Shown here one piece after another: positions 55,681 to 64,000 of a stretch of 64,000 nt of DNA; the first letter of the stretch is position 1; every line of letters starts with the position of its first letter. The DNA lies in contig CAWUHX010000083.1 of the NCBI GenBank assembly GCA_963922205.1, positions 682,001 to 746,000 of the forward strand, read 5' to 3'. Below the pieces are notes generated by a model. It saw only the letters and a list, made by a program, of their open reading frames with translations. It was not told the origin of the DNA and ran no database searches. The position numbers were made by a program, and so were the translations under genes. This stretch comes from Romanomermis culicivorax. Taxonomy: Eukaryota > Nematoda > Enoplea > Mermithida > Mermithidae.

Positions 55681-58600
55681 AAATGCAGTGTTCGCAAATG
55701 CAAAATTTGTACTAATACAGGATTTTTTGGATCAAAAGGTATTGTCTTCAACCAAACCAAAATGCAAAATCTAACCCCACATGTTTGTAAAGCAATCGTT
55801 ATTGACAAAGAACACAATGGTCAAAAATTATACGAAACCCAATCAGGATTTTGGTCAACAAATAACTCCCTAAGCGTAGAATACACATGGTGTTGTACAG
55901 ACCATCGTACCTTCGTCACTAACGTCATCATAGAAATAGGACAAATAGCATCTTGGAATGGAAAATCTATGACAGGTACATTAGGTGACCTAGGGTCATG
56001 CAAACCGACATCAGGTCATTGTGTCTCAGCCGAGGGATCCATTATCTGGAATGAAACAGCATTTGAAAACTTATGCCCCTTCGAATACAAAAATACACAT
56101 CCCATAAAACTCACACAAACCCACATGATAATAGAAGAACTACAAGGTGCATTCTCGGTTAAAAACACACTATTTTCCAACCCCAATTGCCCAGAAATCC
56201 AAGACAGCATTCTAACCGAACAAGGCATTATTGTACAATTAGACAAAAGCACACCACATCGTAACGCATTTTTAACCCCAAAAACCAACAAAACCCATAC
56301 TACACTCTACGATTTTGATGATTTTGAACCCATTAACGCGAAACTCAATTATCTAGCAGACAAAATCCAGGAATTCGAAATTCAAAATTTCAAAAATGTA
56401 TGGAATGAATTATGCAGACAGGCACAGCGTCACCTTGATCTCATATGGCAAATTTTGCGTCTTGATGCAACCCTTGGAGGGCGTGCATTCCTACAGAGAA
56501 CCGACATCATAGCAGAATTCACAGGAGAAGCCCTCACAGTCTGGCCCTGCAAGAAGGTAAACACATCCAAAGTCTTTTACAACCACAAAATCAACCAAAC
56601 ATGCTACAAACTTTTGCCCATTCTGGTAGGAACCGAACTCATGTTTTCAAATCCAGGAGGCAACGATTTGACCCCTTTCTCACAAACTGTTGACTGCCAT
56701 CACATGCATGTAGCCCTTTACAAACAAAATAATACATGGGTCAGTGAAACCGGATCCCCGCATGTCACAAATTTACCCTTAGAAATTGTCTGGAACCAAA
56801 ATTTTTCCCTTTTCCATTTTAATACATCCGCCATTTTTCATGATCAACTTGCAACTATTTCAACCAACTTACTCTTTTTGAAACAATACATTTACAAAAC
56901 TCACACACTAGAAAACGTTGTCAAAAAACTCGTCAATTACACCGCCCAAATGTCTCTCAATTCGGATACAGTTTACAACATGATCTCAGGCACTGGCCAA
57001 GCACTCAGAAATACCCTCTCTGGCGCCGGTCAAGGCATAGAACATGTAATAACCAGTACCACCCAAAGTCTCACAGACGGATTAAACAATTTACTCAAAG
57101 GACCCCTGCAAATCATTATTAATCTAGCCGTTATTACTGTAGTTATTGCAGGCGTCTTTTATTTGTTTCTCGTTCTTCGAAAATATTTCCCCTCTCCAAA
57201 GCATCATGCCACAAACAAACATGCATATGAAATACCATCAAACAACAGACATTTACATGAGACCATTCCCCCATCATTCGGCCATGCCCTCTTAGAATTA
57301 GCTAATCGTCTTGGGGCACAAACGCAGCAGAAATACGTGCTTGTCGATATTGATACCCCCCGAACTCCTGCAATCGAACTCATTAATCAAATTCACCAAT
57401 CTGCATCAAATAAGCTACCCCAAAATATACCTGACAAACATACCCCTCATATTCAAATCACACTTAACGGCAAATTAATGACAAAAGGCATGATTGACAC
57501 TGGTGCAGTTTACTCACTCATTGATTCCCGAATCGCTCAAATCCTACAGTTAGACATGAAACCCCTGCTAGTCCAAGCAAAAGCAGCAAATAATCTCCCG
57601 ATTCACTTTGTAGAAACCACTTTTGTCACTGTGACAGCCCAAACAATCCAGGAAACAATCATGGTCCATGTCCAAAAAGATTGCACAGCAGACATCCTTC
57701 TAGGCAAAAACTTTCTCAGTCGATTTTCGGAATATACTATCAACAATCAAAACTCTCAGGTCAAATTTGGCAATGTCATACTACCTTGTGACGGCCTAGA
57801 ATACAGCCCACTTTCGACCCGTGGTGGAACTTATTTAGACGAAAAATTAGAATTACCACCCCGTACAGTAACCGAATTTACTGTCCCCTTGCCCAAATCG
57901 TACTTACAGGTCAAACAGCTTGAATTCACCCCAAAACCCAAACAGAATCCTAAAGTCCATTTCGCAGCTTGTATCTCAGAAAATCAAAACAGTCGCATAC
58001 GCATATCAGTCCTAAACACACAAGACACAGCTCAAATTCTTTACCCCGGAACATGCATTGGTACAGTCTCATGTTACATCCCAAAACAAAATGCTCCCGC
58101 TAACATGACCCCCTCCGCGCAAACCCAGCACAACCGTTTTGATACATTCACATGGTTAAAAGAAAACGTTAATTTAACCTCCAGTGACCTGACAGAACCA
58201 GAAAAAACGCAACTCTTACGCGCCCTATCGAAGTATCCTACATTAAATGCTAAATCCAAAATGGACGTAGGCAGAACCACCCTCGTTTCACATACAATTG
58301 ACACCAATGGCTCCCAACCCGTACACAGACAACTTTATCGGACTTCCCCAAAAGAAAAGCAAATCATACAAGCAGAAGTTGAGCAGCTCGCAGGAGCAGG
58401 AGTCATAAGCCAGAGCAATTCTCCATGGTGTACCAACACAGTTTTAGTCCCCAAAAAAGATGGAGGCCATCGGTTATGCATTGATTTTAGAGGCCTCAAT
58501 AAAGTAACCAAAAAAGATACATACCCCCTGCCCCGCATAGACGAAATTCTAGACACCCTACGTGGAATGAAATATTTTATGTCCCTTGACCAATCCAATG

Positions 58601-58815
58601 CATATTATTCCATTCCCATAGCACAAGCAGACAGAGAAAAAACGGCCTTTAATTGCTCAGCCGGCCAGTATCAATTCAATTACCTCCCCTTTGGACTCAC
58701 CAATGCCCCAGCCACATTCCAAAGATTAATGGATGTTATTCTTTCGGGTCTGCAATGGAACACATGCCTTGTGTATCTCCACAATGTTTTGGTGATCGCA
58801 GACTCCCATGCCTAA
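55665..58815 (+). pseudogene. Retroelement env-like glycoprotein fused to protease and reverse transcriptase
   Basis: One open frame of at least 1017 codons from ATG 55762, open back to 55665 without a Met, so probably 5'-truncated at the junction. Residues 1 to about 450 look like a viral surface glycoprotein: many Cys, about nine N-x-S/T sites (NETA, NQTC, NNTW, NFSL and others) and one membrane span at about 451-474. From about 560 comes an aspartic protease (GMIDTGAVYSLID, Asp 579), then a Ty3/gypsy reverse transcriptase (VPKKDGGHRLCIDFRGLNKV, FGLTNAPATFQRLMD). The catalytic Y-x-D-D position reads YLHN (58774-58785), so both Asp are gone. The frame ends at TAA 58813-58815 and continues in phase afterwards. 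No gag was found. Env origin is uncertain; a mononegavirus- or chuvirus-like source is a guess. Confidence 0.88.
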
Positions 58816-59904
58816 ATGCTGGAACATTTAGACACTATTCTTGCCCGATTCTCACAAGCAGGCCTTAAACTAAACATACAAAAATGCAAATTCTGCCAGC
58901 CCCAAGTCCAATACTTAGGCCACGTCATTTCCCAGCAAGGCATTTCACCAGATCCCCATAAGGTACAGGCCATCTATGACATACCCACACCCAAAAGCTC
59001 AAAAGAAGTTAAGTCATTCCTTGGCCTACCCTCGTATTATCGCAGATTCATCCCAAATTGCTCTCAAGTTTCTAGCCCACTCACATCACTACTCAAAAAG
59101 AACTCAGAATTTTCCTGGGGCCCTGAACAGCAAAACGCATTCACTAAGCTCAAAGAATTACTCATCCATGCCCCAATACTGCAGCATCCCGATTTCACAA
59201 AAGCGTTTATTCTGCAAACTGACGCCTCAAAACTCGGAATTGGCGCCATTCTCAGTCAGCTAGATAGTAAAGGTCAGGATCGTCCCATTGCTTTTGGGAG
59301 CCGCACATTGAAACCCGCAGAATGCAACTTCCCGATCACTGAGTTGGAAACCCTTGCAGTAGTAGAGTTTGTCAAGTATTTCTGCCCGTACCTTTTCCAG
59401 CAACATGTTATTGTACACACTGACCATACAGCCATTCGGGCAGTCTTACAAAAGGAAAACCCGTCCCCTCGCATTGCCCGTTGGGGATTAGCCCTCTCCG
59501 GAATTCAGCTAGACATTCGCCCTAAGAAAGGCACTGCTAACTGCAACGCAGATGCAGTTTCTCGATTCCCCTCACAGACAGCAAAGCAATCCTTTGATAT
59601 TGAGAAATTAGAAACCCGCCCTGAAATATCCACTATCAATTCGGTGTTGGAAGCTGAAGCAACTGAACAAGAAGAACAACAGAAAAATTTTGCCGAACTC
59701 CAAGGCACTGACCCAGCTGTCAAAAGCATTTTAGCAAAAATCGCCCAAAAACACCCCCTTACCCTGATCAAATTCGCAGTGCATCAAAACATCCTCTTCC
59801 GTATAGTCGACAAACAAGCAAAACTATACATTCCCAAGTCACAAGTCCAGCAACTCATATCCTCACATCATGACAGCAAATTCACAGGTCATTTTGCGGC
59901 CTGA
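58816..59904 (+). pseudogene. Retroelement RT thumb, RNase H and integrase zinc finger
   Basis: Same reading frame as the upstream part after the in-frame TAA. It contains the RT end (CKFCQPQVQYLGHVISQQGI; FLGLPSYYRRFIPN) and RNase H (LQTDASKLGIGAILSQ; ITELETLAVV; VHTDHTAIRAVL, with DAVSRFP near its end). The start of the integrase HHCC finger follows (HHDSKFTGHF). An in-frame TGA at 59902-59904 ends it, and the frame then continues as the integrase core. Confidence 0.92.
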
Positions 59905-60329
59905 AAAACTTTACACCTGCTCAGACAAAAATATTTTTGGCCCCAAATGAGCCGTGATATCAAACGTTACTGCAAAACTTGCCACCCATGCCAGACACAG
60001 AAAGCCCTCAGGCACAAAGTGCATGCAAATCTGGTACCAATTCAGCCGACTGGCCCATTTGATAGAGTCGGTGTTGATTGCATGGGACCGTTACCCCTCA
60101 CTGAAGACGGCAACCGATTCATTGTCATTTTCATCAACTATTTCACAAAGTATGTAGATGCATTCCCGACCCCTGACATCACTGCAGCCACCATTGCCAA
60201 GCTATTCGTAACCAAAATTGTTTGCCGTCATGGGTCCCCAAAAATCATCCATTGCGATCGTGGCTCCAATTTTGTATCCGATCTTTTCTCACGAATCACC
60301 AGTTTATGCAATACGCAGAAAATTCATAC
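59905..60329 (+). pseudogene. Integrase HHCC finger end and catalytic core, truncated at LTR junction
   Basis: In phase with the preceding segment. CKTCHPC completes the HHCC finger. The core carries the first two triad residues in VGVDCMGPLPL and IIHCDRGSNFVSDLF. It stops after TQKIHT, where the LTR terminus TGTAAC begins at 60330, so the Glu of the triad and the C-terminal domain are missing on this strand. Those parts are present in reverse orientation at 61230-61818 and 55061-55680. Confidence 0.92.
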
Positions 60330-61215
60330 TGTAACGACCAGATTTGTGTGAGGTACTTTACTTCTAACCAATCGGTCGATACGGAGGGGACAATGGGGCG
60401 CGGGCGGTAGGGTTACAATAAACAACGGATGATCGACGGTCGCTTGAACATCGACAATACACAATTCAGATGGCGCGGTTGCTTGCAAATAAATACACAA
60501 CACGGTTTAATTGCTTTCGAAGACGGTTGCTTGCAAATAAAATACGAACGGCCGCGGAACAAAATTCGCAAAAATAATAACTACAAGAATAAGAATCATG
60601 CTTTGCTTCTTCTTTTATACGGCGTTTTTGGCCACTCCCTGGGCGTTGCGGGAGGTCGAGCTTCTGTCCATCTTCTTCCACCAATCGTTGTTTCCTGCTA
60701 CGCTTTTTATGCTTTTCTTAGTTACGCCTTTCTAACGCTTTCCTGGTACCGTATGCTTTCTGTGCTTTGCTTGCTTTCTACGGTGGGCTTGGCCACACCT
60801 TTGTGCTTCGGTGCATGCTTCCTGTATCGATTTCCCTGTATACACATGTTTTGTGGGGCCGCCGCTACCGTTACACTCGAGACTACTGTCTGGCGGGGCT
60901 TCTATGTATTTTACTGTGTGCAGGTGTTGTTTATGATTTTTACGGGGGATTACGGTAGCTGTGGAATGTGTAGTTTAGTGTAGGTTCTAGGGGAACAGCT
61001 GCCGTTTGTGCAAATTAATTAGGGCATCTTAATTGGGCTACCAGGGTGTGAACGGATCAAAATAAAGTACTTCACGTAATTTTGTAGGAATGTTTGGGTG
61101 TGAATCCCAGACACCCTTGAGATGATAAAATGCGAAAATAAAATAATATCTAATAAATGTCTATCACATACAGTATGCTACATATTTACAGTACTGCTTT
61201 AGCAGGTACGTTACA
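60330..61215 (-). mobile_element. LTR (886 bp), right copy
   Basis: TGTAAC...GTTACA ends, same orientation as the left LTR, about 95% similar with small indels. Its left terminus joins integrase codons directly, without any untranslated or tRNA primer-binding-like sequence. Its right side continues into a polypurine tract and integrase C-terminus, as at the left copy. Confidence 0.9.
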
Positions 61216-61228
61216 TTTCCCTCCTTCC
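61216..61228 (-). promoter_or_regulatory. Polypurine tract (right)
   Basis: Minus strand GGAAGGAGGGAAA abutting the right LTR, identical to the left one. Confidence 0.85.
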
Positions 61229-61229
61229 A

Positions 61230-61818
61230 GAGTTGAACATCCTCGTTCAAGGCTTTCGAGGTTGAGGAGGGGTGGGGGGTAGATTCGATAGTTGCTTTCC
61301 GAGGGTAGAAAGGGGTTGTCTCGTTTACATGTACCATAAATGTAATATTCTTATGGGGGTGTTTGAGTGTAACATTGGGGTACATGAAATTTGTAACTGT
61401 ATAGGGCCCATTTTGGCGAGGGAGGAATTTGGGAGTCAGCCCTTGTTTACACGAATGATTCTTGTAGAGAATAAGATCACCTGCCTTGTAGTGTATGTTC
61501 TGAGCATGCTTGTTATACTGATGGGTGTAGTGGTCTTGAGCTTTCTGTAAAATTTTCTGCACGGTGGAGAGTGCTTCTGTAAAATGTGATTTTACACGAA
61601 GGACGTAATCGTCTAAATCAACCATGTAGGACGTGGGGAAAAAGTTTAAGGCTGCGTCTGACGGCAGATTAGCTTGCCTACCGTGGAGTAGTTCAAATGG
61701 GGGATACGAAGTGCTATCATTTTTATGAATGTTGATCGAAAAAACGGCATATGGGAGATAAGTATCCCAATCAGTGTGATTTGAATTGATGTACATGCGG
61801 ATACGAGTGGCTAGGGTT
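61230..61818 (-). pseudogene. Integrase C-terminal half (right copy), cut by the assembly gap
   Basis: Matches the left copy residue for residue with scattered changes, from TLATRIRMYINSNHTDWDTY to the C-terminal domain. One extra G in a G-run near 61270-61280 shifts the frame, so the left copy's stop is missed and the frame reads into the LTR. The segment is truncated by the N gap at 61819, about 45 bases before the point where the left copy loses homology. Confidence 0.88.
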
Positions 61819-61918
61819 NNNNNNNNNNNNNNNNNNNNNNNNNNNNNNNNNNNNNNNNNNNNNNNNNNNNNNNNNNNNNNNNNNNNNNNNNNNNNNNNNN
61901 NNNNNNNNNNNNNNNNNN
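61819..61918. other. Assembly gap, exactly 100 N
   Basis: A block of exactly 100 N, typical of a scaffold placeholder of unknown true length. Retroelement sequence on the left and an aminopeptidase exon on the right mean adjacency across it is unproven. Confidence 0.98.
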
Positions 61919-62602
61919 CCAATCAAAAAATTAGATTTTGTAATTTTGAACGAATTTCCAATCTTTGGCATGGAAAATTGGGGTCTCATATTTTTGGATC
62001 AATCATTCTTGCTTAAAAATGAACCAATCGAACAATTTAATTTAATATCCCACGAGGTCGTCCACCAATGGATCGGCAATTTAGTGACCAATCGAAATTG
62101 GAGTCAGTTGTGTATTCAAGAAGGTTTAGCCGAGTACATGACGCGAAAATTGGTCGAAGACGCGATTTCAAAGGGTGAATTATTAGGAATGTCCTCCAAA
62201 CGTTTAGAATTCTATTCGACGGAACGATATTTGAGAGCGATGAACATCGAAACGAAAAATAGCCAAAATGGCAGAAAAGCGATTATTCAAGATTATCGAA
62301 CCTTTGATCAAGCAGGAGATTTTTGCTTTGGCAAATCGCCCTTAATTTTTCTTTCTGTGGAAAAGGTTTTGGGCTCAAGAAATTTCAAAAAAAGGTAACC
62401 ATGACGATTTTTGATTGAAAATTTCAGATGGTGAAAAAGTGCAGTCGTGAAATTCGTTGAATCCTGGTTCTAATCGTTTCCACATCTATATTTTCAGACT
62501 CAACGCTTTCGTCGAAAATTTTGCGTATAAAAATTTCGATATTCACGATTTAGTTGGATATTTCGATGATAGCGAGTCTACAAATATCGAAAAATTCATG
62601 AA
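61919..62602 (+). CDS. M1-family zinc aminopeptidase, partial (two exons)
   Basis: M1 aminopeptidases remove N-terminal residues from peptides. Exon 61919-62394 (open at the gap) and exon 62498-62602 join in phase (GTAACC donor, ttttcag acceptor, next donor GTAAGC at 62603). The exopeptidase motif reads FGMENWG at about 61964-61984. The zinc site HEVVHQW (62051-62071) is followed after 18 residues by the zinc-binding Glu in QEGLAEYM, the HExxHx18E gluzincin pattern. The second exon reads LNAFVENFAYKNFDIHDLVG, as expected after the catalytic domain. At the position where the family usually has the catalytic Tyr (SY-x-KG) this protein reads FCFGKS, so activity may be reduced. N-terminal exons lie in or before the gap, and later exons beyond 64000 or unrecognised. 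Confidence 0.92.
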
Positions 62603-63647
62603 GTAAGCCAATAAAGTTAGCTTGTAGGCTCATCGACGGAGTGCGAAAACTGCAGTAAGTGAGTTATACGCCGCAGTCAGTTTTGTCGAAACAATAGTAA
62701 CTATGGCCTGTTTTTTTATAAAATGCTTCCAAATAGAAAAGTGACACAAATCAGTACTGTCGTCAAAATCGCTTACATAGGGCTCTTGCTATAAAATTTT
62801 TCACTCTAAAAATTGTTAAAGGTTTGATAAGTATGCCCACAAATCTCCAGTCCTACATGATATATTGTGTACCAGAAAATCGTGGAAATCTGAAATAATA
62901 CTTGCTTTCCACTTTCATTATTTAGAAGCTTTTCACAAAATACAGACAATAATAAAACGGGAAAGCAATTGTAATTTCTATTACTGCGTTTTCTAATGAA
63001 TCAAACTATTTACATTATGCGAGTTTACTCGAGTGATTCTTTGGGATTTAGCACCATGCTGATATTTGTTGTTTTAATTCACAAAAATGTTATAAATACT
63101 AACAGACACTATATTTTTGTATTTAATGTAGGATGGCAAGTTGGTTGCAGAGTAGCTTACGTAAAGTCCAAGTGCGAAATTAAAAAAAGATAAGTTTCTA
63201 GAATTCCAAATTATAGGCTATTTATACTGAACTGATAGATACATCACTGAAATGAAAGTAAGTTCAACACGGAAAACCTAGTAAGCTAATTACTGTAATC
63301 AATGAAAAAGATTCTTGTAGAAGAGCGGGTAAACGGAGCAAGTGACAATATTCTTTAGAAATGGATAATCAAAATTTCTCAAGTAGCAGTCAAGTATCAG
63401 GACAGCTCGATCCCTATAAAGTGTGGATAAGCATAATTTTTCTCTTATTTCGGCCTCCCCTTTTTCGAGAAAGAATTTAGCGTTTTTTCTCTTTTTTCTA
63501 CTAATTTTTAATTCGTGAAAATTCTGTAAAAATATTTTTTATCGTCACTGGGTTGTCATTCTAAAGTAAATGGGCTATTGAAATCTAATTGAATGCAGGA
63601 AAATGTATATTTGCTTCTCTCTTGTCTCTTCGAGAAGCAGTTTGAAA
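62603..63647. other. M1 aminopeptidase intron, nothing recognised
   Basis: About 1 kb of AT-rich sequence after the second exon's donor. I found no further aminopeptidase exon, although the homologous protein should continue (ERAP1-like C-terminal region). Confidence 0.4.
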
Positions 63648-64000
63648 CATACATGTAATTGGGGGGGGGCGTGCTATGGGACCCCCCCAGGAATCGTCGA
63701 CCATATGGCTAGTCATTGGGCAACCGCCCCCTAGGATTTCCAATCCAATAACTAGCCATATGGTAGCCATAGGGACCCCAATACTTATAGTCGGGAAAAT
63801 ACTGAAAAATTTCAATTTTTTGATGAAAAATGCCAATTTTTGAACAAAAATGGTAAAAAATGTGAACTTTTTTGGTGCTTCGCGCCATAAATACATTTTT
63901 TCGGTCTTTTTAGAAAGAAAATTACTATTTTTTGATCTATTTTTCAGAACTTTTTTCGTGAAAAAATTGAATTTTTTTTTAGACATCCCTCTCTCCAAAA
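63648..64000 (+). mobile_element. MITE family B, copy cut by the window edge
   Basis: Starts CATACATGTAATTGGGGGG and aligns with 12230-12590 through AATCGTCGACCATATGGCTA and a TGCTTCGCGCCA hairpin. The left flank is gtttgaaa; the right end lies outside the window. Confidence 0.88.

Noticed and set aside
55669-60329. Reading the plus-strand 4.65-kb block as a separate complete element with CATAC as its target-site duplication
   Set aside because: The block begins inside env and ends inside integrase, so it lacks termini. CATAC is better treated as junction microhomology until reads confirm the structure.

Overview
This window reads as a repeat-rich animal genome, most likely a nematode outside the C. 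elegans group (an enoplean is my guess; a mermithid is possible but untested). The evidence is an intron-containing RPS9 with a nematode-like N-terminus, a degenerate array of GCCTAA (the nematode telomere unit TTAGGC read in reverse), long AT-rich introns and GT-AG exons of animal gene families. Bacterial features such as operons, CRISPR arrays or ribosome binding sites are absent.

Four host genes can be supported. (1) 572-788, minus: first coding exon of ribosomal protein S9; the rest lies left of the window. (2) 21466-31074, plus: a complete-looking RBFOX/fox-1 splicing regulator. Its ten exons keep one frame of 464 codons, with the RRM spread over exons including 54-nt and 93-nt cassettes, and the protein ends in RFTPY. 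(3) 41621-54027, plus: a nuclear receptor of the NR1J/HR96/NHR-8/DAF-12 type in about nine exons, with a DNA-binding domain, hinge, ligand-binding domain and AF-2 helix. (4) 61919-62602, plus: an internal part of an M1 zinc aminopeptidase, starting directly after a 100-N gap and continuing past the right edge.

Most of the remainder is transposon debris. There are LINE reverse-transcriptase fragments (about 3.6-5.0 kb minus and 5.75-5.87 kb plus). There are hAT transposase remnants near 34 kb. Many short non-autonomous elements (MITEs) are present, and for about ten of them I could read matching 8-bp target-site duplications, which points to hAT-like mobilisation. Several are nested: at 39.66-41.38 kb a MITE carries a 0.44-kb MITE and a 1.09-kb element with 9-bp duplications, and at 42.9-43.7 kb two MITEs sit inside a third within the receptor intron. 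Two long minisatellites of one 24-bp family lie in opposite orientation on either side of the RBFOX gene.

From 54.13 to 61.82 kb lies a rearranged Ty3/gypsy-type retroelement. Two LTRs (54134-55029 and 60330-61215) are both on the minus strand, and each is joined through a polypurine tract to a minus-strand integrase C-terminus. Between them, on the plus strand, one frame encodes a glycoprotein-like (env) domain followed by protease, reverse transcriptase, RNase H and the integrase zinc finger and core. The integrase is therefore split between strands within its DDE catalytic domain, and env lies upstream of protease. Two in-frame stops and loss of the reverse-transcriptase Asp pair show that this copy is dead. 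The left LTR begins 106 bp after the receptor stop codon.
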